DNA from: Stenopsyche tienmushanensis
Taxonomy: Eukaryota; Arthropoda; Insecta; Trichoptera; Stenopsychidae
Assembly (NCBI GenBank): GCA_008973525.1
Contig: WACJ01000101.1
Span: 1,027,580-1,091,579 of the forward strand
Length of the DNA stretch: 64,000 bases
Direction of reading: 5' to 3'
Shown here: in pieces, positions 34,086 to 46,520 of the stretch
Position numbering within the stretch: the first letter of the stretch is position 1
Layout: each line of letters starts with the position of its first letter
Program-made: the position numbers and the translations under genes
The notes under the pieces: model-generated
Told to the model about the DNA's origin: nothing
Databases searched by the model: none
The model's input: the letters and a program-made list of their open reading frames with translations, nothing else

Positions 34086-36870
34086 AATCATTCACAACAT
34101 CTTTATTCGAATTTAATATTTAGCCAAAAATATGTATAATTTAAAATGTTTAACATTATTAAAAAGAATGAAGATTTAAATACACAAAATTATTAGTGAC
34201 AACCACATAGGTTCAAAGGCTGAAGTCTTTTTAAAATATACTAATTTCATTATACTTGAAATTTCAAAATATCTACTGGTATCAGATGTGCAAGTGTTAT
34301 GAACAATAAAATCATCGATTGAACCCTTCCACTTGTGTATTATTGAGATATTCTTTGGAAAGATAACGAATTACACCATCGTTATCGTTTCCATGGGATA
34401 TCTGTCGATCGGGGTACAATTTGATTACGTTGAGTGTAATAAATGATTAACATATATAGAAATTATTTTAATATCATTCGTGTTATTTCAATTAATTTCG
34501 TGTGTATTTGGGCGCTTCTCAGTAATCTGAGCAACTCGTTTTCTCAGGCCAATATTCTATGTCAAAGTATAAATTATTATTTATTTCGTACTTTAAAATA
34601 TTTAAAATACCTAATCTGCCTGTGCTCAGCTCATAGTAATCATTTAAATTAACTTTGTTATATTAAACGTGTTTTTATATAACACTCAAAAACAGTACCC
34701 TGGTGTGTCACCAAAGCGATAAAGTTGCTTTTGATTAAGTTCATTAAAACAATAACATTAGGAACATGATTATGAATAAGACTTGCTTATCATTTTATTA
34801 ATATATGTTTATAAAATTAAATTGAAGTACATCTCTGCATTTTGTGGACAGTTCCTCTGCCTATATTTTAAATTACGCGACACAGAGTTTTCAGCTTAAA
34901 CTATTGAGTTAATGGGTATTACGAAATGTAAACGAAGTAAAGTTTTTGCGGCTGCCATCAAAAGCGTCCGTTTGCTATTTTGTTTAGTGCTGCATGAGCG
35001 TCACTCCATGAAATCCACGTTGCAACCTAATAGCTATCAGTACTCTGGATACAATTTTTTAAATTTCAAATTATAATAACGTAAAAATTATATTTTGTGC
35101 TACTTTCCAGTGAAATCCAATTAAACACTCTCCTTACAACAGTTTCCTGCACCATAACAGTCCACATATGGAAAATAAGCATATGAGCGTAAGGATTGAT
35201 AAAGAAGAAAAATACAAAATCCGTGCTATATTTCTAAAGCTTTACAATATTTTTTTAGCTTTACAATAAAAACGATAATTTTTGATTTAACCATACTTTT
35301 TTCATGCTATTTTTCATTACATATTTATCTCCTATTTAAGTGATAACTCATTTTTTTCATTATATTAATAATAAGACTGGTCCTATAATATAAGACTCTG
35401 AAGTAACTGAATGTTTTAAATGAATATATTTTTGCCTTTTCTGTGTTTTTTTTAATTATTTAACATTAGATATCTATTATTTTAAAATAAGATTTGATCA
35501 ATATATAAGCAAAAAATGTACCCTGGGAAAATCTCCTAGGATAATTTTTCCAATTTATTGAGAAACGTCCATGTAAATAATTGTAGATTTTAATGTGGCT
35601 ACATATGATAAATAGATAAATTTATATTGCATTTATTAAACGCAGTAGGCAATATATGAGGGACTGCGTATATGGATCAAATTTAGGTGAATTGAATAAT
35701 GTAGTTGTTTTAACGTCGTCAGCTCTCGGGAACAAAATATGAAAGGTGGTTTCATTTCTCGTATTAATCTGGCGAGGCTCTCTGATAATATCCGGCGTAT
35801 TTTGATAGAGCCTCAAAGAAAAAAGGCAACCTGGGGGCGAGGGAGAAGAATGAGGCTCTCCCGTATCATGCATAAGGGTGGCTCGGGAGAAAGTGGCTTT
35901 CGCAATAATATTTGTGCTAGGATTAAAGAGCTTTCGTTCGTTTCCCTGGGGCATGTCACTGTTTATCTGCTTTCACCTGCTTCTGTTCCCGCAGGAGTGA
36001 GTGCGAGCCTAAGGAACGTGGTGGCCAGCTAAAGTCCTTTTTTTACAAAAGCTTTATATATAAAATATATATATATTTCTCGAGCTTATGATTTCGACAG
36101 ACAAAACTCCGAAGACAGCGCCGAGAAAGAAAATCGCAGAATAAATATTCTTTGTGATGAACGTACATGTCCTCCTGGAAACAATCTTCCCCTTTTAATT
36201 TCAAAACAAATAAATATTTTTCCCTTTAAACGTTAATCTCTCTCCCTTATTTTCGGCACAAAATGGTCAACACATCAATAAATAATTATTTTAAAATTCA
36301 TCTCAATTATTTTGACTTTGAAAAAATATTCTAAATATGTTAAATTTCAGGTTTGAGGAAAATGGCTGATTTTGTTTTCATGATACTAAAATTCAATACT
36401 ATAATCTTTTAAAATAATTTGCCATATACTACGTAATAATTTACAATAAATTTAATAGTAGTTGCTTTAATATTATGGCCGCTATAATCAAATTAACTTG
36501 AGCGCTCCTATTGAAATATCCTCTATAATAAACTATTGAATTGTGCTTCCGAGTTAATTTTAATAAATTTATAAGATTTTTTAAAAAATACACTGTAATA
36601 ATATCGTAGAATAGAAATTGTAGATTTATAAAAAACCAGGATTCAATCATGTTTTTACTTGTTTTATAGCAGAAGCAAAGAGGAATGAAACGCAATACAT
36701 GAAATGAAAATCTGGACTTGCATCCGCAAATAGTATTGCCACTCAGGGGAGTTTTTTCAGAGACTGAGAAATATAATTGGAAAAGATGAATTAACATGGG
36801 ATTGAGTTTCAATACTGTTAAAATTACATATTTTGGAATAACTAAACTCAATTTGATATCAGATTCAAAA
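34086..36870. other. No recognised gene
   Basis: AT-rich. 35739-36032 (+, 97 codons) is GC-richer, open and Arg-rich, but without a recognised domain; the antisense strand is equally open. 36440-36535 holds a short block (GAGCGCTCCTATTGAAATAT) that recurs, diverged, at 62640-62705 next to a transposase remnant and may be a lone terminal repeat. Confidence 0.3.
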
Positions 36871-36920
36871 TATTAGGGTGTCCCATAAGTTTCTTTCGTA
36901 TTCATATTAAAATACATCGT
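36871..36920 (+). mobile_element. Solo irritans-mariner terminus with TA
   Basis: TA, then TTAGGGTGTCCCATAAGTTT and CTTTCG, nearly the same as the right terminus of the element at 15331-16256. No second end follows, and no transposase. A truncated or excised copy. Confidence 0.65.
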
Positions 36921-36997
36921 AACAGCCAAACGGGCAATCAATCCATTAATAGACAGTACTAGATCCGATTATATTTATGACGTTAGTTTACCTTCTG

Positions 36998-37100
36998 AAA
37001 TATTGTAGAAAAACATAAAGCTAAAAATAAAATATTGTAGAAAAACATAAAGCTAAAAATAAAATATTGTAGAAAAACATAAAGCTAAACATAAAATATT
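36998..37100. repeat. 32-bp tandem repeat, about 3.2 copies
   Basis: The unit begins AAATATTGTAGAAAAACATA and ends AAGCTAAAAATA, repeated with a single A/C difference in the third copy. Confidence 0.9.
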
Positions 37101-37599
37101 GTTATTTATAAAACAACGGACAGCTTAAAAATGCTGCATGGCATTGTCTGAATACATCAACTTTGAATGGACGTTGGAAAGCAATTAACCCAGAATGTGT
37201 TAAAATTGAATGCTCTACATCGACATTTTTATATACGGCAACACTTTAGTGCATAAAAACTTGCGAAAAGGTTTTTTAGTCATGGAGTGTTAAAATAATG
37301 GGGATTGTTTAGATGGACAACGATTCCAAACCTCTAGCAAACAAATCTGATGTTAAATTCAGAAAAAAATCTTAACATATTTTAAGGTTGAATTTTTTTT
37401 GCTTGAACTCATATATAAGCTATGGGAAAAACGAAATTAATACCAGGTAAATATGTTATTTCAGTATATATTATATTTAGAGATCTCGACGCTGGAGTAG
37501 TAGTACGAATTTTTCGCTTATTTGCGTTATTTCAGTTTAATGAAGCACTGAATTATTTATAAATCTAAGAATTCTAAGAAGTTGCTCAAAGTCACGGTT

Positions 37600-38225
37600 T
37601 AATTCGATAGTTTGTCATGTGTGATTGAATTTTCGAAGCGAAAATGTCAAAATATTTTAATAAAGGAACGAAAGGCAGATAAATACGAGGAATTTAAAAA
37701 AAATACATTATCTTGGAAACCCAATTGGAGTCAAGGCTGGTGCAAATGGCAGAAAACTATCGATTTAAAAAATATCCAAAGCTTGAAGAGCTGACTCCAT
37801 TTCTTGGCCAAAAGATAGAACAGCATCTCTTAGCAATTTATAAAGATTTGTCTAGGGGTGAATTACTTCAAAGATGCTTGGGTGGTCATACTCGACATTT
37901 AATTCGACGGTTTGGCGACTGGTTTCAAAGCACCTGCATTCTGGTGTAAAAATCATTGAAATATCAACATACATTGCTGCTGGGATATTTATTAACGACT
38001 ACAGCTTCATTTTGAAGATGATGAATACATTAAATATAATTATTGGCACCTTCTGTAAAGTTTTTGTTGAAAATACCGATGAAGCGCGGGTAGCAAGGTA
38101 GAACCGTAAGAGTCTTTCTATGACAAAAGCAGCTCGTATAGTCCTAAAACAACAGTCAGTCGAAGATAATCAAGTTTTTGAGAAAGCTGAAGATCTATTA
38201 TATGTGTCTGGAATCATTGATTGAT
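37600..38225 (+). pseudogene. Transposase C-terminal fragment (Mutator-domain/Kolobok-like family)
   Basis: Read in two or more frames: KNTLSWKPNWSQGWCKWQK (37690-37750), KLEELTPFLGQKIEQHLLAI and YKDLSRGELLQRCLGG (37780-37890), then after a frame change STFNSTVWRLVSKHLHSGVK (about 37889-37945), ISTYIAAGIF, KMMNTLNIIIGTF, NTDEARVAR, stop, and SMTKAARIVLKQQSVEDN ending with EDLLYVSGIID. This order (WCKxQ, LxRCLxGxTxxxNxSxNxxxW, AAGIFN, GIxD end) matches from memory a large insect family annotated as Mutator-like transposase-domain proteins. At least one frameshift near 37880 and internal stops. The 3' non-coding part (38280-38400) resembles that at 45330-45450. Confidence 0.6.
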
Positions 38226-41200
38226 CGGTAAGTCACTAAAATTGATAGTTTTATCGTATTGAAACTTTAAATGAGATTATCTCGAAACTACATTTTCAAA
38301 ATGTTCGCCAGTTGTAGCTTAAAAATTTGTTAATCGATTTGGCTGAAATTTTGAGATATTTCTCATTATAATATTATTTAGTCAACAAAGCTAAATTTTT
38401 GGCGTAAATGAATTATTTTTTGAGGTAAAATATATCAAGAAAATGGTAAAAAATATGAAAGTTTAACTGAAAAAACTACTTAATTTTTAATTTTATAATA
38501 TTTTACAGCTTAGTTGACACATAATAAAAATCGAAAAATATTTCTATTTTCGATTTCAGTTCAACAGGAAACCTTCGACAAGTGGCGAGCCGTTTGATGT
38601 CGCGAGAAATGGCGCCTAAAAATAATCATAAAAAATTACTCATTTTCGAGCTTCTAAAGGGATTGCCTCCCTTAAATTGTTTGAACAATGTATCAAATAT
38701 AAAAAAACAATTATAAATATGTTTCATACGTTAGATATATAGAATAAACCAACCAATTTCATATTTTCTTTCAGAGGGTACGAGGTTAAGATAACATGTC
38801 AGCCAAATTCTTTGCATTTTTTTTGCATTACATTGAAATATACTCTTATATATAAAAAGTTTGTAATTAATAAATCAATTTTACTATCAAAAATGAATCC
38901 CTTATGTGTTTATCTTTCATAAATTAATGGAAATATTTTTGGTCTATTTGTGTTTTTTTTATTATAAAAAAGTGGCCTAGACAACTTTTCTAGTTTACAG
39001 AAAAACTCTCCCATACAAAAAAATAATTATGAATAACGAATAAATTTATAAAATTTTGATAAAAACATATTTTATTTATTAAGTGATGCTTAAAAAGATT
39101 GATGTTTTTTTGCATTTGATTCGAAACATTTTTCATCATGTTTAAGCATGAAAAATTGGAATGAAATTGATATGATTTGTTGCAATATTTCATTGGGAAT
39201 TTGGGTGACCCGAGTGCATTTCAACAAAATTGCACAATCATTCACCTCATTACTCTCGGAGTGTTGAGATGAAACGAAATAATTTTGTTGTGGGCGCCCT
39301 TTTCTGCTCTCGCGTGTTTATGCAATATATCATTATATTAAGACGGGGTGAAAAGAGTGTGATATACGACTGCAGGCCGGATTATTTTCCATGAAATATT
39401 GAAAAGAGGCGCTGGAGGAATCCATTTTTGAGAATAGTTTGGTGCATGAAGGGCAGAGCGCTTTGGAGGTTGGATGTATGTTATGAGGTCTAATAGATGT
39501 TAGGCGAGGGGTGCTGGGCTCTTACTTACGACAGATGACATGTTGACATAATTTATAACTTCAAGTTACCCGCCCTCTTATGTGCACAGGCATACCTTGT
39601 TTAGCGAACCCCCTCATAATGAAACTCCTTTATACCATAAATTACACAATAATTACAGCTTTGGGTCTTTTCAAAAAACTCACATGCAGATTCCGCAAGA
39701 GACAAAAATATATTAGAAAATTTTACGAATTCCATCCAAACTTTTGCTTTTTTTTCATTTTTATTATATTTTTCCTAACATACAACTGGGATATTATTGT
39801 CAACCATTATTGGGAGTTCAAATAGCTAATGTATCATTTCAATTTTGATCCAGAGGCTCTCTGCTGTTTCTAAGTAGAGTTAAATACAAATTGTGTGATA
39901 TATAGCTTGTTGATCAATTAAAAATAACATACAAGTTTTATAGCTTTTCCACAAAAATAAACGTAAATTTAATTGGATTTTTTTTTAAAAGAGCAATAAA
40001 AATATATTCAAGGATGTTACACTGGTATCAGAAATATGAAAACTCTTTTAATGTGACACCAATGTAATACAAGAGATTTTGAAGGGTCAAATTTCCTTCA
40101 GATTACTCATAACCGTGTTTTTAAAGAAAGATCTATGCTTAGCTCATTTCGTGCGGGGACGTTTCATGCTCGTATGTCCGCTTACAAAGAAGCTGTCGAA
40201 TCAAAGTGGTAGGTACAAAATATCCCACTACCAATAAAAATAAACATAGTGTTAGATCACTCTATGTGCTTTTGGAAAAAATAGTTTCAATTCATCCTCT
40301 TTAACAAATGAAAAAATGTTAAAAACTCAATTTAAAATTTTAAAAAGCTTATGAGAATATTTTCGAATTTTGATAACGATCCTTATAATATCTTATTGAA
40401 TCGGATTCACAGCAAATAATCGAAGAGTTACCGTAAATACTATGATCCTTACAGACTACTCGAATAGAATGGGTGATTTGAGGTAGGATAGATGTCGTAC
40501 GCATTGACCGAATACAATAAAAACAAGTGACGAAATATGTGATACGGCTTTTTGACAACACAAAAAATTGTCCCCTTCTGAACAGCATTTGAAATCCTTT
40601 TCTATATCTAAGACGAAAAGTTTTTATAAAAAAATGATCGAGAGACTGCCTAAATGATGGAAAAATATTTTGAATAAGAACGGGTACTCTATTATGTAAT
40701 GTTGTATTTATATATATATATTTAATAATTATGCGAATACTTTTGGTTCTCCCTGATAGTTTAACTCAAATCAAAGACTCTTCACTAATTGGATACATGC
40801 TAGATAGGTTGAGCTCTTATCATTCACTGTTCATTGTTGTATATCACTTAGAATTGAATTCCAGCATTCAAGATATCGATTTACTGAGTACTCCACAGCT
40901 CGCCGCTATAAGAGATCTTCTAAATCTCAAAACGCTTTGAAGCAGCATTATACGCTTCAAAAATTCCAGCACATTAATTAAAACTTGGCAGCATGACTTC
41001 TGCAATATTGTGAATATCATCGAGTTTTCAAGATATGCTTTCTTTTTATACATCCAAAAAATATTAATTTTACCGAAAAACTCTTAGCTTGTAAAAAAAA
41101 TGCTTTACGATGTACAATGTTCGTGGGTCAAAGAGAAATTTTTGCAAATACTATAGGTTTTTCCAAGCATGTTATGTAAAAAATCTTACGAAACAAGTAA

Positions 41201-42159
41201 AAATGCGTGTCATGATAAAATATTTTATGGAGCGAAAAAATTAAAACTTCCTTAAAGATTATGAAGAAAAATGTTATTTCTCACACAAATTCTGGTCTGG
41301 CTTGAACTCTTTCCTAGACTATAGGTATATAAATATGCACAGGGTCAAAATATTTACAACTTTTATTAATGAAAATGTAGTATATTTTAAAATAGAGCTT
41401 ACAACACTTAATTGAAACATAATTATATTTGTAAAACAATGAAAAGCGTGACTGACCGTCCAACCTCACGACTCGGCATAAGGGGAGATTTTTTTTACAA
41501 GTTTGAGGAGTGTTAAGTTCTGGAGTGTGATATGGCGATTTGATGCAAAGTCGTGGGCCTTTGTTTGTGTTGTCGACATATATGGGGCTTAAAGAGGCCT
41601 CAAAGTTAAGTCTTTGTTTGTGAGGAGCGTGTCTGAGATAGCCACACTGAGCACGGTGATGTATGCAATCGCACGAACAACCACTTTAAGGCTTCTACAT
41701 TTATTGATTGTTTCCATTTGTGCAAATTAATTGCATTGTAGACCGGCAACTAAACTTCAACGTCGATTACATATTTTATTTTGCGGAGAAAAGTGCTCAT
41801 TTGTATTCAATGCCGGCAAGAAAAAATCTTCCGGGGAGCGGTTAGTGAGCTTTTAATTACGTTTTTATCTCATAAAGTAGAACTGTGATATTGAACGTTT
41901 TTTACTCGAACGCCTCTTAGGATCTCAACATGCAAATAATTACTTAAACGAATGTTTCAAGAATTTATTATGAAAAAAAAATGAGATGGGCTTTTTAAAA
42001 ACTCAAATAAAAAAGGCATCCAGTTGTCCAGCATTTTTATCCTCCCTCTTTCCATCTCTTCTCATTGAATTATTCCTTCACAAATCGATCTTTAACGAAT
42101 ATTTGGGACCCCTAATGATGACGAAATCAGACAGGGGGATGCGCAAATCCATAGAATGG
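38226..42159. other. No recognised gene
   Basis: Long AT-rich stretch. 41440-41900 is GC-richer and apparently single-copy. 40203-40232 forms a short hairpin (TGGTAGGTACAAAATATCCC followed by ACTACCA). No coding region supported. Confidence 0.3.
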
Positions 42160-42640
42160 TGATGCAATGCATCTAGTTTTTGCTGACGACATCAACGTCA
42201 TGGCAAAATCGAGGTCAGAAGTTTTGACCATATCTATCGACGGAGCTGTTGCTAATTTAGACATGAAAATTAACTACGAAAAAAATGGTATTATAGAGAG
42301 GTTCGATTGAAGAATATTAAGGAAAAAAATCGGATCTCTCTGTGACGATACCTCAGGCTCTGAAGTCATAAGATCCAATCGTTAGGTCATGGACATGTTC
42401 GGTGAAGCGTCGATTGCAAGCTTTGTCCGAACTCGGCAGCTTCAATGGGAAAGCTATGTCACCCAGATGTCAGACAATAAAGTCCTTCGAGCCATATTAT
42501 ATTTGGGACCGAAAGGCAGTAGACTCATCGGAACACATCGGAAGCGAGAAGGATATCTTCCCGCAGTCAAGGATCCGACGACTTCCCATCTGACGAAAAC
42601 GGTCTACGCGCAAAAAGAAATAGATGCGTCTTTGTAAATC
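42160..42640 (+). pseudogene. Non-LTR retrotransposon RT fragment (RTE/BovB-like)
   Basis: The plus strand reads FADDINVMAKSRSEV (about 42176-42222; the FADD box is the catalytic RT motif), DGAVANLDMKINYEKNG, and after stops MDMFGEASIASFVRTRQLQW, ESYVTQMSDNKVLRAILYLG and KGSRLIGTHRKR. In RTE-like LINEs the FADD box is followed by such a KINxxKT segment and, further C-terminal, by the FIKxxRLRWxGHVxRM...GxRxxGRPRxRW segment. That order is kept here with a large internal deletion. A decayed 3' fragment without a clear tail. Confidence 0.68.
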
Positions 42641-44945
42641 TGAAAAACTGAATCCATTTTGCTCATTATTTTAATACTTAATTCAACATACTTTGCTTTG
42701 AAATTAAAAATGTGGTCGCAAATTATACCCCCTATAAATTTGAAATCCGCCTTTTTAACGTGTCATCTATAAAATTTTAACAACATCTCGCCCTAGGCGG
42801 TATTTCAACATCCAATCATCTCAATTTTCAATTATTCATAATAAACGCTTGAGGCGCATCATAAATAACAGCGTCGGATTATTTTGTAACAGGCGCAAGC
42901 TATTACCACATTTTTATTTTCAAAAATTAACTGCTCGACATGCTTCAAGCAACATATCTTTAAATTCTTGGCTGTGGACAATCGTCGAGAAATATTGTTC
43001 ATCGAGAAAATGCTAGACAAGTCTTTATTGTATTTTTTTGCCAATGGATGAACACTTATATCCCAGTGTCCCGGGATTAAGACAATTGAACTTTAAAACT
43101 CAATATAAAATTACACCGGAGAACCTCCTTGACCATCCTGAGATGCTACCAATCGCTTCATAAAATTGAATTTGAGACAATTCCATTGAATTTATTATTA
43201 TTTATTAATAGCGTTTCATCTGTTATAATATAATATCATCTCATTAAACAAACTATTGAAATGAGTTAAATGGCATTGTGTGCCAAAATTGGATGATATT
43301 CAAAGAATAGGCAACGTCAAAGGAATTCAAAATAATACTTCAGTGATGGCAAATGCAATGCGATTCGATGAGATAAATCGAAGTGATGGAAATACCACAA
43401 TTTAATCACAGCAGGACTTCAAAGGAGGACTTAAAATAGTTGGCGAAATATTAATAAATCCCGTATTAACTTAACACAACGAATCCTTGTATATTTATTA
43501 ATGATTTTGATTAGATAAAAATGATTTTAGTGTTACAAAATTTATGTAGGATTGAAATATGCCTGTTTTTAATTGAAATACACGCCGGCAGCTCTTTTCG
43601 GATTGTCTTTTGGATTCTAGGGTGTACTTCTTCTTTTGGCGTACTTTGATATTTAATATTAATACTGGAAATTTGCATATCAACATTGGCTAAATATATT
43701 GATCCGATATTTTGCCCTTGACGCATGTTTAATATTAAAACTCTTAGATGTGTCAACCATCCGGGCTGGATATATATTAACCTCCCTTTAATTTATCCCA
43801 TTAATAATTATACCTTGTACATAGAACGAACGTTTGTTGGGGTATTAAAAAATAATAGATGAATATTACTCTCATACAATTATCGTGTTATGTTCTCCCA
43901 ATTCAAAAATGATACAGTTAAAATCATAACTGTAGGTTTATTTGGCTCTCGTATTTTTCGGCCGTTTTTTTTAGTCACAGTAAATTCTTCAGAATTTCAA
44001 TTAAATACAAGCATATTTCAATCCTACATAAATGCTGTAATTTTACTTTCTGGATGAGTTTTGAATAATGAATATTTTTTCTTTGAGTAATATACCGTTA
44101 AATATAAAGCAAAAAAAATCGAATTTCATATTCTTTGAAATACAAACTGTGATGCTGCAAAAATGTTTCCAATTCGAGTTTTTCATCCCGGATCTTCCCG
44201 AGCGTGCCATTCTCATTTCAACGGATACGTTCATGCGAATTTTTTGTGTTCGCTAAGTTTGAGGATGAATCGCTGTCCGCCAGCGTTTGTCACGAAAGCA
44301 AAGCTCGGTTTTGTCATGGGAAGCTTGAAAGCTCTGCAGCTGGATTTCGTCCGTGAGGTCGTAAACTGCTTAAACTGCCAATACTTAAGTGCACTCTTAA
44401 ATATAAAGCTGGTAAAATTCACCTCAGTACTTATTCCGCTTTATGTAATGGCTATCGCGAAGCACAAATGCGTCCAAATAGCTCATGCTTGGCTTATAAA
44501 ATGTTCGAAGAGTCATTTTTACAAGTTTTAAGTATTTTTGCTCTAAACTACGACCGTAAATTTTGCTTTACTAGCGCGATGTTAAAAAATTACAACAGCT
44601 CAATGGTGACAAATTGAACGGCACTATCAATTTATTTGGGAGTCACTCATGTATTGTTTCGATGGCTATTTCAAAACTAATATTCTAATTTTATTGCAAG
44701 CACGTTTTATAACAAGCACCAAGACAATGCTTCATGAAAATCCTATTTCACGAGTCAAACTCTTGATTAAAAAACTTATAGAAAGTTTGAAAAACTGCAG
44801 CATGAAAGCATTTTTTTGGACTAGTCATACAAAAGATTGAATTTTGAAAGACGATTGTTTGTCTTTACCGGAAGATTTCATAAGAATATTAATATAAAGT
44901 ATAAATATCATTCAATAATAAGGCAAAATTTTAACACGTTGTATA
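42641..44945. other. No recognised gene
   Basis: 44163-44531 (+) is open for 122 codons and somewhat GC-richer; no domain recognised and antisense frames are open too. The remainder is AT-rich and unassigned. Confidence 0.3.
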
Positions 44946-45872
44946 TTAAGGCGTCTTCTCACTTTAGAAATTTAAAAAAATCGATTTTTATTTTATTTTA
45001 AATTTTGAAAGTATATATTTTCAAAAATGTTATATCGAAATTTCATAAAGATCGAACGAGTCTAACTACATTTTTGGGCGACCGTTAGGTGACTAACTGA
45101 GAGCACCCGGCTGCATACGTATTGTTCAGACTTATGGTGCAAGTACAAGAAAATGGTGAAAAACAATCAGATAGAAACTTTTAAAGATCCTTCTGCTCTA
45201 GCTGAGGATGTTCACGAGGTTTTGAAATCGATTTATGAAGATCTTCGGAGGAAATACCCAAAATAACAACGAGTGTTTCAACAGCTGTGTCTGGGCAATT
45301 TTTCTGCAACCAAAACTTTAAACGCGTTTATCTCAAAACAAGGTTTTTCGGTGGCTTGTTGATGAAATTTCGGAAACTATTCGGCCGATTGTCATGAAAT
45401 TTGAATGACATATTCTTCATAGTTATGGCTATAGCGTATATCATCAGATTTTTGAAATTTTGATTTTAAGTAATTTTTTTTTACAAAAAACTGCAAAAAA
45501 AACGCGTTTTTTTTACTTTTTCGTAAAACGTGCGCCATTTTGCTATTTTCGCGAATATCTAAAATTTGATGATATGCGCTAGAGCCACTGATATACTGAA
45601 TCTAAAACTGTTTTATTTTTTTGTTTCAAATGACCCATCTCGGAGATACCATCAACAAGCCACGAACATAATATTTCTACACGGGTTTTTCGATGCTACT
45701 GTTTTATTATAATAATTGTTCAAAAAACTAAAAATATTTTTTTTTCATGTACTTGAAAGATGTGTTTATTACATAAGATCCATTTTATCTCATAATTTTT
45801 AGCGAAAATCCTCGAAAAAAAATCGTGAAAATAGCCTATTTTTGAGGCGCCTAAAGTGAGAAGACGCCTTAA
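44946..45872. mobile_element. TTAA-flanked element with perfect 18-bp TIRs (Kolobok-like)
   Basis: TTAA followed by GGCGTCTTCTCACTTTAG at the left, and CTAAAGTGAGAAGACGCC followed by TTAA at the right. The 18-bp inverted repeats are identical. The 919-bp interior contains, on the plus strand at about 45125-45265, a transposase remnant (LWCKYKKMVKNNQIETFKDP, SALAEDVHEVLKSIYEDLRR). This corresponds to the WCK...IYxDL segment of the fragment at 37690-37870, and is followed by a long non-coding part resembling 38280-38400. TTAA duplications are typical of Kolobok and piggyBac; the coding remnant is not piggyBac. A deletion derivative whose ends could still be bound by a full-length relative. Confidence 0.72.
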
Positions 45873-45904
45873 TATAATATTCTATAAAATAAAATATAAT
45901 ATAT

Positions 45905-46520
45905 AATATTGTTTAGGTATCTGCCGAAGCTTTGCTCGGAGGCATGTATTCTGGAAGTCGCGAGATAGCCATGTTCTCAAATCGCTTGTGCGAAATGTAC
46001 ATCATAGCATGCGCTATTAGCAGCGTCCTGTTGAAATCACATATCGTCGGTATACGTATCAATCAGTTTAGATCAGCGCTTCTTAAACTTATGTAGTCCG
46101 CGGACCCCCTCTTGGAGCAAAATTTCCTTCGCGGACCCCCTCTTGAGCAAATTTTTTCTCGCGGACCCCCTTTTGAACAATTTTTTTTTGGTGAACCTCA
46201 TCCCAACCCTTGTGACTTAGTTTTTCAAACAAACAAACATTTCCTGGCCAAAATAGAGCTTCTTATAATGTTTTCTGTAAATAATTTCACGAAAATATCT
46301 TGTTCAACTACAGATAAATGTTTTTTTTATACCTTCGCGGACCCCCGGAAATGGCTTCGCGGACCCCCAGGGTTCCGCGGACTCCTGTTTAAGAACCGCT
46401 GGTTTAGATCACAAGAAGTTGCATATCATCGATCTACATATCCATTCATCCAAGAATGTGTCTCATTGCTAAAGATGATATTTTTGGCGAAACGTTTCTC
46501 GAACGCAATATTTATTTTGA
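45905..46520 (-). pseudogene. Tc1/mariner transposase remnant (family D), split by a hAT MITE
   Basis: On the minus strand the first part (46520-46410) reads IAFEKRFAKNIIFSNETHSW and MNGYVDR, the start of the catalytic core as at 18076. The second part (46065-45905) is diverged and holds a C-terminal portion similar in nucleotide order to 62180-62360. Between them sits the 328-bp element at 46074-46401. If the insert and one copy of its 8-bp duplication are ignored, the two parts are contiguous, so the transposase copy was here first. The first catalytic Asp is replaced by Asn (SNET). Confidence 0.65.
46074..46401. mobile_element. hAT MITE with 8-bp target duplication
   Basis: The ends are CAGCGCTTCTTAAAC and, inverted, GTTTAAGAACCGCTG (14 of 15 matching). 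They are flanked on both sides by GTTTAGAT (46066-46073 and 46402-46409), an exact 8-bp duplication as made by hAT transposases. Sub-terminal CGCGGACCCCC blocks occur in about 29-bp tandem copies near the left end (about 46098-46195) and again near the right end (46336-46380). No transposase; mobilised in trans. A long open frame that runs through it (46112-46585) is produced by these repeats and is not a gene. Confidence 0.88.

Noticed and set aside
35739..36032. 97-codon Arg-rich frame as a host exon
   Set aside because: An overlapping antisense frame of 110 codons is also open; nothing recognised in either.
36998..37100. CRISPR-like array
   Set aside because: Direct tandem units without spacers, in a eukaryotic context.
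44163..44531. 122-codon plus-strand frame
   Set aside because: No domain, antisense frames equally open, no transposon ends nearby.
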